A stretch of 64,000 bases of DNA, taken from Novispirillum itersonii subsp. itersonii ATCC 12639. Its GTDB lineage: Bacteria; Pseudomonadota; Alphaproteobacteria; Rhodospirillales; Rhodospirillaceae. How positions within the stretch are numbered: position 1 is the stretch's first letter; every line of letters begins with the position of its first letter. Made by a program: the position numbers and the translations under genes. Shown one piece after another: positions 1 to 8,792 of this stretch. The notes beneath the pieces are model-generated. The model saw only the letters and a program-made list of their open reading frames with translations. It had not been told where the DNA came from and did not search any database. The stretch is from contig NZ_KB907342.1 of assembly GCF_000381985.1 (NCBI RefSeq), forward strand, positions 62,001-126,000, given 5' to 3'.

Positions 1-1
1 G

Positions 2-763
2 CTGGAGCAGCTTTCGACGGCGCTGCAGGCAACGGCGGAGCAGGTCGGCGACCGGTCTGCCAGTGTCGCCGGGGCGGCGGAGCAGGCCGGGGTTAATGTG
101 CAGACCGTTGCCAGCGCCGCAGAAGAGCTTTCGGCCTCGATCAATGAAATCGGACGCAGTGTTGAGCATTCCACCCGCACCGCGCAGGAGGCCGTGGAAC
201 GGGTTGGTATGGCGCAGGAGGCGATGGGCTCGTTGAACCGTTCGGCCGCCAGTATCGGCGAGGTGATCCGTCTGATTTCCGACATCGCCAGTCAGACCAA
301 CCTGCTGGCCCTGAATGCGACGATTGAGGCAGCCCGTGCCGGGGAGGCCGGAAAAGGCTTTGCCGTGGTGGCAAACGAGGTCAAGTCGCTGGCGACGCAG
401 ACAGCGCGGGCGACCGAGGACATTGTCCGTCAGATTGAAGGGGTGCAGCAGGCCAGCCGCAGCTCGACACAGGCGACCGAACAGATCCGTGATGCGATTG
501 ATCAGGTCAATCAGGTCTCCTCAACAGTGGCTGCCGCAATTGAGGAACAGGCGGCTGCGACCAATGAAATCAGCCGGAACGTGGCAGAGGCATCTGCCGG
601 AACCACGCAGGTTTCCACCGATATCACGGCAGTGGTGCAGGTGGCCTCAGAGGCGAAGGAGGCCGCGATGCGGGTTCATTCCGCTGCGGCAGATCTGACA
701 CATCGCTCCGATTCGCTGCGGAAGGAGGTCGCTGACTTCCTCGATTATATGCGCAAGAGCTGA
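2..763 (+). CDS. Methyl-accepting chemotaxis protein, C-terminal part (cut by window start)
   Basis: The reading frame is open from base 2 and ends at TGA 763, so the window holds only the last 253 residues. These are the cytoplasmic signalling domain, with the invariant hairpin tip ([20 protein letters not shown]) that contacts CheA and CheW. The sensor, membrane and HAMP parts lie outside. It is closely similar over its whole visible length to the next gene: both have LEQLS near the start of the domain, [15 protein letters not shown], and a FLDY-(M/I)-RK C-terminus. The two are therefore tandem paralogues from a duplication. No CheR-tethering pentapeptide is seen at the C-terminus. The role is certain; the ligand is unknown. 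Confidence 0.95.
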   Translation: MEQLSTALQATAEQVGDRSASVAGAAEQAGVNVQTVASAAEELSASINEIGRSVEHSTRTAQEAVERVGMAQEAMGSLNRSAASIGEVIRLISDIASQTNLLALNATIEAARAGEAGKGFAVVANEVKSLATQTARATEDIVRQIEGVQQASRSSTQATEQIRDAIDQVNQVSSTVAAAIEEQAAATNEISRNVAEASAGTTQVSTDITAVVQVASEAKEAAMRVHSAAADLTHRSDSLRKEVADFLDYMRKS

Positions 764-950
764 GGGTGTGTCTTATTAGACGTATACAGATGACCTTGGG
801 CTGTGTTTCACCGCAGGACAATCCTTAAGGAAACAGTCGATTACCCATCCGTATACATCAATAGTTCTAGATTTCAGCTTCTTCCTCTACGGAACCGGGA
901 TATGATCGGGGCAGATCAGTCACCCATGTACGAAGGGGAAGGCGTTTGCG

Positions 951-2915
951 ATGGGCCGGATCAGGATCAGTCTGAAATTACTGGGTGTTTTGTTGCTGTC
1001 GGCACTGGCGTTGACCGTCGTGCTGTGGCGGTCGCTGAGCGTGCTGCATGACGATCTGGTCGATGGCCGGGTCACCATGCTGCACAATGTCCTGGAAGGG
1101 GCGCAGAGCATGGCGCAGGGCCTGCAGACCGGCCCGGTCAAGGCAGGCACTCTGACGGCGGAAGAGGCGCAGCGGCGGTGGCTGGACGCTGTCAGCGCAG
1201 TGCGGTTTGACGGCGGCACCGGCTATCTGTTCGTTCTTGACCGCTCCGGGAAGGCGCTGGCCCATGGGCAGAACCCGGCTCTGGTCGGGACGGATATGTC
1301 CGGGCTGAAGGATCAGAAAGGCAATCTGTACGTCAAAGATATGCTTGCCGTGGTGCGTGATGCCGGTCAGGGCCGCGTCGATTATTGGTTCCCCAAGGTC
1401 AAGGGTGGCGAGGATCTGCGTAAGATCAGTTACGTTGCCACCGTGCCGGGATGGAATTACCTGATCGGGGCCGGGGTCTATGTCGATGATCTGGAAGCCC
1501 ATTTTGCGATGGTCCGCAACACGCTGGTGGCGTTTGCCGCAGCGGTGATGGCGGCGCTGGTGGTGCTGGCCCTGTTTATTTCGCGCGATATCACCCGCTC
1601 TGTCGGGCGGCTGGTGGTTGACCTCGGCAAGATTGCCGGCGGCCATCCCAATACCCCGGTTTCCGGTCAGGACCGGAAAGATGAAATCGGGGAACTGGCG
1701 CGTGGGATTGAAGGACTGCGCAGCGCGGTGATCCGGGCGTTCGAGCTGAAGCAGATGGTTGATGAGCAGCCAGCCAAGGTGATGATCTGCGAGCCGAAGG
1801 ATCTGCGGGTCACCTATATCAACTCTTCAGCGCTGGCCCTGCTGCGGCAGGTTGAAGACGCGATCGGCTGTAAGGCCGAGGAGGTTCTGGGCCGTCCGAT
1901 TACCAGCTTCCATCAGCGGTCGGAATTTCTGGACCGGATGTTGCGGGATCCGTCGAAGCTGCCCTACAAAGGCAAGTTTACGCTCGGTGGGCTGGTGATC
2001 GAGAATACGGTTATCCCGATTTTTGATCAGGAAGGCGCATACGTCGGTCCGATGCTGAACTGGGAAGACGTCACCAAATACGTCCAGATGGCGGATCAGT
2101 TCCAGCACAAGGTGCAGGATGTTGCCGGGGCGGTGACGGTTGCGGCGCGTGAGCTGGAGCAGTTGTCCGGCATGCTGCAGGATACCGCGCAGGAAGTCGG
2201 GACCCGGTCCACCAGTGTGGCAAGCGCTGCGGAGCAGGCCGGGGCCAATGTGCAGACAGTGGCAAGTGCGGCAGAAGAACTGACCGCTTCGATCAGTGAG
2301 ATCGCCCAGCGGATCGAAGAGGCGTCTGTCCTGTCGGCGCAGGCCGTGACCCGGGTGGAGGGTGCGCAGGATGCCATCTCTTCCCTCAACCAGTCCGCCG
2401 TCAGCATCGGTGAGGTGGTAAGCCTGATCAATGACATCGCCAGCCAGACCAATCTTCTGGCGCTGAATGCCACCATCGAGGCTGCCCGGGCCGGAGAGGC
2501 CGGGAAAGGCTTTGCGGTGGTTGCCAACGAGGTGAAATCGCTGGCGACCCAGACCAGTCGGGCAACGGAAGATATCAGCCGTCAGATTCAGGCGGTGCAG
2601 ATGGCCACCCGGGCAACCGTCGAGGCCACCAGCGAAATCCGGCGGGCTATCGATCAGGTGAATACCGTCGCGGTGACGGTGGCTTCGGCGATTGAGGAAC
2701 AAAGCGCGGCGACGCAGGAAATCAGCCGCAATGTTCAGCAGGCCTCTCAGGGGACCACGCAGGTGTCCGACGATATCACCCATGTGGTGACGGTGGCTGA
2801 CAATGCACAGAGTGCATCGAAGCAGGTGCATGCCGCCGCGCTGACCCTGACGGACCGGGCAAATGATCTGTCAAAGGAAGTCGGCAGTTTTCTGGACTAT
2901 ATCCGCAAGAACTGA
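951..2915 (+). CDS. Methyl-accepting chemotaxis protein with sCache and PAS domains
   Basis: A complete 654-residue chemoreceptor. A membrane segment lies at about residues 8-28. A periplasmic single-Cache-type domain follows (about 40-190, with GTGYLFVLD and the [16 protein letters not shown] end typical of sCache_2). A second membrane segment lies near 195-215, then a HAMP linker, a PAS-like domain at about 270-370 ([28 protein letters not shown]) and the signalling domain (about 395-654, hairpin tip near 490-530). The combination implies two inputs, a periplasmic small ligand and a cytoplasmic cue read by PAS. No haem or flavin residue can be assigned to the PAS. It is a paralogue of the preceding gene, 187 bp upstream, and is followed by a strong hairpin. 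Confidence 0.95.
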   Translation: MGRIRISLKLLGVLLLSALALTVVLWRSLSVLHDDLVDGRVTMLHNVLEGAQSMAQGLQTGPVKAGTLTAEEAQRRWLDAVSAVRFDGGTGYLFVLDRSGKALAHGQNPALVGTDMSGLKDQKGNLYVKDMLAVVRDAGQGRVDYWFPKVKGGEDLRKISYVATVPGWNYLIGAGVYVDDLEAHFAMVRNTLVAFAAAVMAALVVLALFISRDITRSVGRLVVDLGKIAGGHPNTPVSGQDRKDEIGELARGIEGLRSAVIRAFELKQMVDEQPAKVMICEPKDLRVTYINSSALALLRQVEDAIGCKAEEVLGRPITSFHQRSEFLDRMLRDPSKLPYKGKFTLGGLVIENTVIPIFDQEGAYVGPMLNWEDVTKYVQMADQFQHKVQDVAGAVTVAARELEQLSGMLQDTAQEVGTRSTSVASAAEQAGANVQTVASAAEELTASISEIAQRIEEASVLSAQAVTRVEGAQDAISSLNQSAVSIGEVVSLINDIASQTNLLALNATIEAARAGEAGKGFAVVANEVKSLATQTSRATEDISRQIQAVQMATRATVEATSEIRRAIDQVNTVAVTVASAIEEQSAATQEISRNVQQASQGTTQVSDDITHVVTVADNAQSASKQVHAAALTLTDRANDLSKEVGSFLDYIRKN

Positions 2916-2936
2916 TCCTTCCGGCTGCGGTCATGA

Positions 2937-2971
2937 CAATGGGGGGAGAGCGGTAGGCTCTCCCCCCATTG
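2937..2971 (+). terminator. Perfect 15-bp hairpin after the chemoreceptor
   Basis: CAATGGGGGGAGAGC pairs perfectly with GCTCTCCCCCCATTG around a five-base loop, 21 bp past the stop codon. No T-run follows, so it may work as a processing or Rho-assisted end rather than a classical intrinsic terminator. Confidence 0.6.
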
Positions 2972-3019
2972 CTTATGGTACCAACGCCAGAAACCGTTAC
3001 TGGAAACCGTTACCGGAAA

Positions 3020-4078
3020 TCAGTCGTTCGGATTCTTTGACATGGCAGAAATGCCAAGCTTTTCAAACATCTGATTGTCGCGGGTCATGGCGCTGTTCTC
3101 GGTCGTCAGCAGCTCTTCGCCATAGAACATCGAGTTTGCCCCAGCCATGAAGGCCAGTGCCTGCGTGCTGACCGACATGGCATGGCGACCGGCGGACAGG
3201 CGCACGACGGAACGTGGCATCAGAATGCGGGCGACGGCGATGGTGCGGACGAATTCGATTTCATCGACATCGCTGGTCACGCCTTCATCGGCCAGCGGGG
3301 TGCCTTCCACCTTCACCAGCATGTTGATCGGCACGCTGTTGGGGTGGGTCGACAGGGTGGCCAGAGTGTGCAGCATTCCGGCCCGGTCGCTGCGGCTTTC
3401 CCCCAGACCGACAATCCCGCCGGAGCAGACCTTGATCCCCACATCCTGCACCGCCTTCAGGGTATCCAGACGGTCCTGATAGGTGCGGCTGCCGATAATC
3501 TTGCCGTAGTGTTCCGGCGAGGTATCGACGTTGTGGTTGTAATAATCCAGACCGGCCTCACGCAGGGCGGTGGCCAGTTCCGGTTTCAGCATGCCCAGGG
3601 TCATACAGGTCTGCAGACCTTCGGCCCGGACAGCCTTGATCATATCGACGATCACCGGCAGATCCCGTTCTTTCAGGGATCGCCACGCCGCGCCCATACA
3701 GAGGCGGGTCGCCCCGGTATCGCGGGCCCGGACGGCAGCCTGACGGACCTCTTCCACCCCCATCAGGGGTTCGATCTTCAGCTTGGCCTTGGCGGTACGG
3801 GACTGCGAGCAGTACTTACAGTCTTCCGGGCAGGCCCCGGTCTTGATGTTGACCAGTGTGGACCGCTGAATGCTGTTGGGATCGAACCAGGCGCGGTGGA
3901 CTGTCTGTGCCAGATACAACAGATCCATCATCGGCAGGGCAAACAGCGCTTCGATTTCTTCACGGGTCCAGTCGTGGCGCGGCTGGGTCCAGTCGCGGGT
4001 GCCTGCGACGTCGGCGAAGACAGCGGGCAGAACCGGCATCGGGGCCGACGGCTGGGCAGTGGGGGTGTGGACGGTCAT
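3020..4078 (-). CDS. bioB: Biotin synthase
   Basis: A radical SAM enzyme that inserts sulfur into dethiobiotin, the last step of biotin synthesis. The 352-residue protein has the radical SAM cysteines C83, C87 and C90 in [10 protein letters not shown]. The cysteines expected to hold the second [2Fe-2S] cluster are also present (in [17 protein letters not shown] and [12 protein letters not shown]), with the arginine in RLSAGR. Length and motif order match the family. The gene stands alone: no bioA, bioF or bioD is adjacent, so the pathway must be completed elsewhere. The start ATG at 4078 leads an N-terminal extension rich in Pro and Ala ahead of the conserved core. Confidence 0.97.
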   Translation of the reverse strand: MTVHTPTAQPSAPMPVLPAVFADVAGTRDWTQPRHDWTREEIEALFALPMMDLLYLAQTVHRAWFDPNSIQRSTLVNIKTGACPEDCKYCSQSRTAKAKLKIEPLMGVEEVRQAAVRARDTGATRLCMGAAWRSLKERDLPVIVDMIKAVRAEGLQTCMTLGMLKPELATALREAGLDYYNHNVDTSPEHYGKIIGSRTYQDRLDTLKAVQDVGIKVCSGGIVGLGESRSDRAGMLHTLATLSTHPNSVPINMLVKVEGTPLADEGVTSDVDEIEFVRTIAVARILMPRSVVRLSAGRHAMSVSTQALAFMAGANSMFYGEELLTTENSAMTRDNQMFEKLGISAMSKNPND

Positions 4079-4187
4079 GCGCGGGTTCCGGCAAGGTCAT
4101 TACGGATCGTTGACACAGGCTGTAACACAGGCGTTGCCCCCCGGCAACCGGCACACATCCCTGCCGCAGATGGGGGGATGGGGATCC

Positions 4188-5093
4188 TTAAGGGTAGTCC
4201 TGCGGTGACCGCAGGGCTTCGGCATAACTGTTCGCGATGTGCTGCGGTGCGGCCTCTGACACGGGCAGGGGCAGATATGACAGCAGGCGCAGCATCTGCA
4301 GCCGGGCCATTTCCGAACCGGACAGTGACAGGTGGCGGCGGGCATACAGATAGGCCCGCTGGGCATTGCGGCGGATGGCGTAGCGTCTGTGGGCCGGGCT
4401 CCAGTCCTGCCAGTGATCGGCGATGATCCGGGCGCTGTCGGCATACATTTTGGCTTTGCTGCGGGACAGGCCATGTTCGTCCTTACCCATCACACACACC
4501 CTCTGAGGCAGGGCGGCGACCGGCCCAAGAACGGCAAGGCGCAGGCTGATCACAAAGTCCTGACTGGTCCGCAGGGTGGTTCCGATTGGAAAGATGCGGT
4601 CGGCATCCTTGCGTCCGAGCAGAACCGACGATGGGACAAACATCTGGGACTTCAGGGCCAGACGCAGCGGGTCTGTAACCACGCGGGGGGCTGACCATGT
4701 GGTCTCTTCAGCCTGTGGCGGGGAGGCCAGAGTCCAGTCCCCCCACAGGCCGAAGGCCGAGGTGCAGCCGGTCTGCGTTGCAGCCCGGTGCAGGGCCAGT
4801 GTGCTGCCGGGCAGCAACAGGTCGTCGCCGTCAACCAGACGGATGGACTGTTCCCGGCAGGCCTGTACTCCCGCGTTGGTGGCTGCCGAAACCCCCTGAT
4901 TCTGCTGATGGATCACCCGCACATGCGGGCGTGATCCGGCAAAGTCGTCCAAAACGGCGGCACTGTCATCGGTGGACCCGTCATTGACGATGATGATTTC
5001 GCCGCCGGTCTGCTGCCATTCTGCATCCAGCCAGTGCAAAACCAACGGCAGAAAGGCAGCCTTGTTGTAAACCGTCATCGCATAAGAAATCAT
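4188..5093 (-). CDS. Family 2 glycosyltransferase
   Basis: A 301-residue protein with a GT-A fold signature. It has an N-terminal nucleotide-sugar binding strand (SYAMTVYNKA), the IIIVNDGSTDDS motif, and the metal-binding acidic motif RLVDGDDLLLPG. It has no obvious membrane segment, so it is likely a soluble or peripheral cytoplasmic enzyme that transfers a sugar to a surface polysaccharide or glycolipid. Donor and acceptor cannot be read from the sequence. It sits between DUF2892 and bioB with about 110 bp to the bioB start and has no polysaccharide neighbours, so its pathway is unknown. Confidence 0.85.
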   Translation of the reverse strand: MISYAMTVYNKAAFLPLVLHWLDAEWQQTGGEIIIVNDGSTDDSAAVLDDFAGSRPHVRVIHQQNQGVSAATNAGVQACREQSIRLVDGDDLLLPGSTLALHRAATQTGCTSAFGLWGDWTLASPPQAEETTWSAPRVVTDPLRLALKSQMFVPSSVLLGRKDADRIFPIGTTLRTSQDFVISLRLAVLGPVAALPQRVCVMGKDEHGLSRSKAKMYADSARIIADHWQDWSPAHRRYAIRRNAQRAYLYARRHLSLSGSEMARLQMLRLLSYLPLPVSEAAPQHIANSYAEALRSPQDYP

Positions 5094-5198
5094 CGCCTGA
5101 CACGGCAGCCGGTTGACCGGCGGCCTCCCCCTTCCTGCGGTTCCTGTCTGAAAGGTGACTACAGGGCAAGGGCGGGCTCGTCCAGTCGAATCCTTACC

Positions 5199-5248
5199 GC
5201 CGTTCAGGCCCCCTCACCGGACGCGGGGAGACGGGCCTGAAAGACGGC
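5199..5248 (-). terminator. Hairpin downstream of the DUF2892 gene
   Basis: TTCAGGCCC pairs with GGGCCTGAA, extended by GCCG/CGGC across a small bulge, just past the stop of the minus-strand DUF2892 gene. There is no T-run, so the terminator role is tentative. Confidence 0.45.
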
Positions 5249-5258
5249 AGAAAAAGGC

Positions 5259-5444
5259 TTACATCCGGCAGGTTTTGAGGCCAAAGGGCAGATAGGCCGG
5301 GCACCAGCCAATCAAGCCGGTCAGCAGGGGCACCGCCCCCAGATATCCCCACCAGCCGACAGTGCCGGTTACCGCCAGCCCGATCAGGGCAACCCCGACA
5401 ATCACGCGCAGGGCCCGGTCGATTCCGCCAACATTCCGGTTCAT
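5259..5444 (-). CDS. Small DUF2892 (YgaP-type) inner-membrane protein
   Basis: A 61-residue protein with the family start MNRNVGGIDRALRVIVG, one or two hydrophobic segments (about 12-48) and a Pro/Cys-containing end (GWCPAYLPFGLKTC). This is the membrane part of YgaP-like proteins without the rhodanese domain. In the family it often accompanies sulfur or redox genes, but its exact function is not known. A good ribosome site (GGAGG) precedes the ATG. It lies 103 bp downstream of a Crp/Fnr-type regulator in the same orientation, a recurring pairing in proteobacteria as I recall it, which suggests joint control. Confidence 0.85.
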   Translation of the reverse strand: MNRNVGGIDRALRVIVGVALIGLAVTGTVGWWGYLGAVPLLTGLIGWCPAYLPFGLKTCRM

Positions 5445-5547
5445 GACATCCTCCAGAAAAGGGTTATGGACCGGAGTGTGGCAGCGAATGATCCGGGTGT
5501 CGGTAACTTGGTCACATAAGAAAAAACAAATTTACCGGTGGACTGTT

Positions 5548-6228
5548 TTACCGGCTGGCTGGCGGGGCTCCGGCGGCAAGGCCGGACAGGGCTTTGGTGT
5601 CCAATACGATCAGGCGTCCCCGGTGCAGGCTGATCCAGCCCCGGCGTTCAAAATCCTTCAGCTGACGGGAGATGACCTCGCGGGCACTCCCGAGCTCTGC
5701 CGCCAGATCCTGATGGGTGGCTATCACTGTCCCCCCGGCATCGTGGCGGTTGATCAGCAGGGCCGCGAGACGAGTATCAATCCGGCCAAAGGCGACATCC
5801 TCAATCAGCATCAGCAGATCGGACAGCCGGGTGGCATAGGCCGCAAAGGCAAAAGACCGGAAAACCGAGGACTGGGCCAGAAGGTGCGAAAACGCTGTGG
5901 CCGGAAGCAGGGCGCCGTCGATATCCTGTTCGGCAAGGCCTTCTCCGCCATACGGCTGCCCGGCCATCAGGCATAGGGTGGTCAGGATGCAGGTCTGGCC
6001 GCTTTCGACCCGGTACAGCACGATTTCCCGGCCATTTTCCGCCACCTTCTGAACGCGGATGCAGCCGCTCTGCACCAGCAGAAACGCCTGACAGGGATCC
6101 CCTTCTGAAAACAGGCGGGTTCCGGCCGGGATGTGGACAGGGCGTAGATGCTGCCGCAGGCTGCCCAGACTGGCAGGGTCCAGATCCTTCAGGGCAGGGA
6201 AGGCAGAGAAGAGATCCACGGGGATCAT
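5548..6228 (-). CDS. Crp/Fnr-family transcriptional regulator
   Basis: A 226-residue regulator. Residues about 15-130 form a cyclic-nucleotide-binding-like domain (PAGTRLFSEGDPCQAFLLVQ). A dimer helix follows, then a winged helix with HQDLAAELGSAREVISRQLK. The recognition helix carries E-V-I-S-R, the E..SR pattern that reads TTGAT-type half sites in FNR-like proteins. There is no N-terminal FNR cysteine cluster, but two cysteines lie in SGQTCILTTLCLMAG in the sensor domain, a pattern I associate with regulators next to DUF2892 genes and possibly with thiol or persulfide sensing. That sensing role is inference. It is upstream of the DUF2892 gene. Confidence 0.9.
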   Translation of the reverse strand: MIPVDLFSAFPALKDLDPASLGSLRQHLRPVHIPAGTRLFSEGDPCQAFLLVQSGCIRVQKVAENGREIVLYRVESGQTCILTTLCLMAGQPYGGEGLAEQDIDGALLPATAFSHLLAQSSVFRSFAFAAYATRLSDLLMLIEDVAFGRIDTRLAALLINRHDAGGTVIATHQDLAAELGSAREVISRQLKDFERRGWISLHRGRLIVLDTKALSGLAAGAPPASR

Positions 6229-6253
6229 TCAGGGTGTCCTCTTGAGGCTGGGG

Positions 6254-6283
6254 CCGTATGGCAGGGGGCAGTCTGCCATACGG
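6254..6283 (-). terminator. Hairpin downstream of the 281-residue unknown gene
   Basis: CCGTATGGCAG pairs perfectly with CTGCCATACGG 11 bases past the minus-strand stop codon at 6294. There is no T-run. Confidence 0.45.
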
Positions 6284-6293
6284 TCGGCCCGGA

Positions 6294-7139
6294 TCAGAGG
6301 GTGCCGTTGTATTTGCTGTCGTAAATCGGCGTCGATTCCAGCCGGCCACTCGACAGGATGCGTTTCTGTTCCATCTTGGCATCCAGAGTCGGCTGGGTTG
6401 CCGGGGCCTCGGCGGCGGTCTTTTTCAGCTGAATATCCACCGCGCCGATGTCTTTCCCGGAATAGGTGACGCGCAGACTGCCCTGTTGCTTGGGGTCCGC
6501 AGAGGTGGTGAATTCGATCCGCAGGCGGGTATTGTCTTTGCCGACCAGTGTAAAGACCTGCTTGCCATCCTTGGCGTTGGCCTTCTGGGCCATGATATCG
6601 CCCTGAATGTCGCGGGTCGGGCTGTTCATGCGCATGATCAGGCCCTGAACACGGTCCTGAATATACTGGGCCTCCTTCGACTGGGCATTGTCAAAGTACT
6701 TGGCGAGATACTGGTTCAGCGCCTTGCCGTCGGGCCCGGTTTTTTCCAGCAGCTTGGTATTGTATTTGACCTTATCGGCCAGCGGCGCGTCGTCTTTCGG
6801 CTTTGGCACTTCTGCTGCCGTAGCACTGCGCGTCTGGCGGGCGGACGGGCGGATCCCGGCGCGACCCAGGACGGCATTGGCCCGCTGCAGCGCCTCTTCT
6901 TTCAGGGCCTCTTTCTCTGCGTCGCTCAGCTTGGTTTTGGCGGAGTTGGACAGAGAAACCGAGCTGGCATCCCCGAAAGGGTTTCCAGATTTCGGGTTCT
7001 CGATCCCGCTTTCTTTTGAATAGCGGTTGATCGAGGTCTGGGTTGAAGTCGCCACCTGGGTCTGGCGACTGCGGAGGGTCTGGAACATGTCATCGGAAGA
7101 TGACTGGTTCAGGTAGGTAAGCAGTGATGTGATGGCCAT
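6294..7139 (-). CDS. Uncharacterised cysteine-free protein with a VSLS motif
   Basis: I do not recognise this 281-residue protein. The start ATG at 7139 is chosen because a GGGGA site precedes it. It has no signal peptide or membrane segment and no cysteine. Its N-terminal 60 residues are Ser/Thr/Gln-rich and reach SSVSLSNSAKTKL, a motif style seen in flagellar and other exported proteins. A charged helical stretch (about 70-100) follows, then a mixed C-terminal half with likely beta structure (FTLVGKDNTRLRIEF, SLRVTYSGKDIG). The protein at 19.6-20.3 kb has a similar plan. An exported or flagellum-linked role is a guess from composition. Confidence 0.7.
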   Translation of the reverse strand: MAITSLLTYLNQSSSDDMFQTLRSRQTQVATSTQTSINRYSKESGIENPKSGNPFGDASSVSLSNSAKTKLSDAEKEALKEEALQRANAVLGRAGIRPSARQTRSATAAEVPKPKDDAPLADKVKYNTKLLEKTGPDGKALNQYLAKYFDNAQSKEAQYIQDRVQGLIMRMNSPTRDIQGDIMAQKANAKDGKQVFTLVGKDNTRLRIEFTTSADPKQQGSLRVTYSGKDIGAVDIQLKKTAAEAPATQPTLDAKMEQKRILSSGRLESTPIYDSKYNGTL

Positions 7140-7404
7140 GGCTGTCCCCGCACGCAAAGCAAAACAGATGAATCCATCTGGCCCCACAACCAGACCGATT
7201 CACGGCGTTCTGCGAATATGCAAAAAACACACCATTCGGCTTAACGTCTACGACTCCCGGCGGAATTTCAGGCGCAGAAAAAGGCGATCGGCAAAAAATG
7301 CCCACTGGATCTGTTGTGCCGAGGCGGCCTGTCGCATGCCGCATAGCATAACGGGCGGGTGCCGTTGCACCCGCCCGTCAAACCATCCTAAAACCGGCAG
7401 GGTC
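7140..7404. other. 265-bp intergenic stretch between ahcY and the unknown gene
   Basis: It holds the hairpin after ahcY at its right end and an AT-richer segment (about 7200-7310) that probably carries the promoter of the minus-strand gene ending at 6294. No convincing coding region was seen. Confidence 0.5.
7351..7378 (-). terminator. Perfect 12-bp hairpin after ahcY
   Basis: ACGGGCGGGTGC pairs with GCACCCGCCCGT around a CGTT loop, 27 bp past the ahcY stop codon. It is GC-rich and stable but lacks a T-run. Confidence 0.6.
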
Positions 7405-8697
7405 TTAGTAACGGTACATGTCCGGCTTGAACGGACCGGCCATCGCAACGCCGATGTATTCGGCCTGTGCCTGCGACAGGGTGGTCAGCTTCACGCCCAG
7501 CTTGGCGAGGTGCAGCAGAGCCACCTTTTCGTCGAGGTGCTTCGGCAGCACGTAGACCTGATTTTCGTACTTGTCGGCGTGGTTCCACAGCTCGATCTGG
7601 GCCAGCACCTGATTGGTGAAGGACGCCGACATCACGAAGCTCGGGTGGCCGGTGGCGCAGCCCAGATTCACCAGACGGCCTTCGGCCAGCAGGATGATGC
7701 GCTTGCCATCGGGGAATTCGACTTCGTCGACCTGCGGCTTCACATTGTGCCACTTCAGGTTCTTCAGGCCAGCGACCTGAATTTCGTTGTCGAAGTGACC
7801 GATGTTGCAGACGATCGCCCGGTCCTTCATCGCCCGCATGTGGTCAACGGTGATGATGTCGATGTTGCCGGTGGTGGTTACGAAGATGTCACCACGCGGG
7901 GCGGCATCTTCCATGGTGGTCACTTCGTACCCTTCCATCGCGGCCTGCAGGGCGCAGATCGGATCGATTTCGGTGACGATCACGCGGCAGCCGGACGCGC
8001 GCAGCGACTCGGCAGACCCCTTGCCCACGTCGCCGTAACCGGCAACGACGGCAACCTTGCCGGCCAGCATGACGTCGGTGGCGCGGCGGATGCCGTCAAC
8101 CAGCGACTCGCGGCAGCCGTACTTGTTGTCGAACTTCGACTTGGTGACGCTGTCATTGACGTTGATGGCCGGAACCTTGAGGGTGCCCTTCTTGGCCATT
8201 TCATACAGACGGTGCACGCCGGTGGTGGTCTCTTCCGAGATGCCCTTCACGTCGGCCAGCAGTTCCGGGTACTTGTCGTGCATGATCTGGGTCAGGTCGC
8301 CGCCGTCATCCAGAATCATGTTCGGGCGCCAGCCGTTCGGGCCTTCGATGGTGGCTTCAATGCACCACCAGAACTCTTCCTCGTTCATGCCCTTCCAGGC
8401 GAAAACCGGAATGTTGGCGGCGGCAATGGCGGCAGCGGCCTGATCCTGGGTCGAGAAGATGTTGCAGGATGACCAGCGCACTTCCGCGCCCAGGGCCACC
8501 AGCGTCTCGATCAGGACAGCGGTCTGAATGGTCATGTGCAGGCAACCGGCAATACGGGCGCCCTTCAGCGGCTGGCTGGCACCATATTCCTCACGCAGGG
8601 CCATCAGGCCCGGCATTTCGGTTTCGGCAATCACGATTTCTTTCCGGCCCCAGTCGGCCAGAGACATGTCTTTTACCTTGAAGTCGGTAAAGGTCAT
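7405..8697 (-). CDS. ahcY: Adenosylhomocysteinase (S-adenosylhomocysteine hydrolase)
   Basis: It cleaves S-adenosylhomocysteine to adenosine and homocysteine in the activated methyl cycle, with tightly bound NAD. The 430-residue protein shows the NAD-binding [14 protein letters not shown], the substrate-region motif [14 protein letters not shown], and the family C-terminus PFKPDMYRY with the lysine and tyrosine that close over NAD. The ATG at 8697 is preferred over an upstream in-frame codon because GGGAG lies seven bases before it. It is the third gene in a minus-strand run after pyrF and trpF, but a 95-bp gap with a 22-bp palindrome suggests its own regulated promoter. Confidence 0.98.
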   Translation of the reverse strand: MTFTDFKVKDMSLADWGRKEIVIAETEMPGLMALREEYGASQPLKGARIAGCLHMTIQTAVLIETLVALGAEVRWSSCNIFSTQDQAAAAIAAANIPVFAWKGMNEEEFWWCIEATIEGPNGWRPNMILDDGGDLTQIMHDKYPELLADVKGISEETTTGVHRLYEMAKKGTLKVPAINVNDSVTKSKFDNKYGCRESLVDGIRRATDVMLAGKVAVVAGYGDVGKGSAESLRASGCRVIVTEIDPICALQAAMEGYEVTTMEDAAPRGDIFVTTTGNIDIITVDHMRAMKDRAIVCNIGHFDNEIQVAGLKNLKWHNVKPQVDEVEFPDGKRIILLAEGRLVNLGCATGHPSFVMSASFTNQVLAQIELWNHADKYENQVYVLPKHLDEKVALLHLAKLGVKLTTLSQAQAEYIGVAMAGPFKPDMYRY

Positions 8698-8763
8698 TGC
8701 TGTGCTCCCGCAGCGATAATAGTCCAGCCTCATGTAGCAGAGGCCGGAGGGGATTGCAAGGGC

Positions 8764-8785
8764 GATATAAGGATATCTTTATATC
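8764..8785 (-). promoter_or_regulatory. 22-bp palindrome in the ahcY promoter region, candidate SahR-type operator
   Basis: Arms gatataa and ttatatc flank a central gatatc; 20 of 22 bases are in dyad symmetry. It sits 66 bp upstream of the ahcY ATG and directly after the trpF stop. From memory, ArsR-family SahR regulators of the methyl cycle use AT-rich palindromes of this kind; no such regulator gene lies in the window. Confidence 0.6.
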
Positions 8786-8792
8786 TTCAACT

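Noticed and set aside
1827-2831. A long minus-strand frame opposite the second chemoreceptor
   Set aside because: Shadow of a certain gene; His/Arg/Gln-rich composition of antisense GC-rich DNA.
2990-3016. Short direct repeat gaaaccgttac twice before the bioB stop
   Set aside because: Only two copies of 11 bases with no partner elsewhere; too little to call a site.
4079-4187. A BioR or BirA operator before bioB
   Set aside because: No TTATMKATAA-type or BirA-type palindrome was seen; only a repeated acacagg motif.
3182-4426. A 414-codon plus-strand frame opposite bioB
   Set aside because: Antisense to bioB, which has all its cluster cysteines; the translation has no domain.
8698-8760. A possible S-adenosylhomocysteine riboswitch in the ahcY leader
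   Set aside because: The leader is short and no conserved SAH- or SAM-riboswitch core could be recognised; the palindrome is the better candidate control element.
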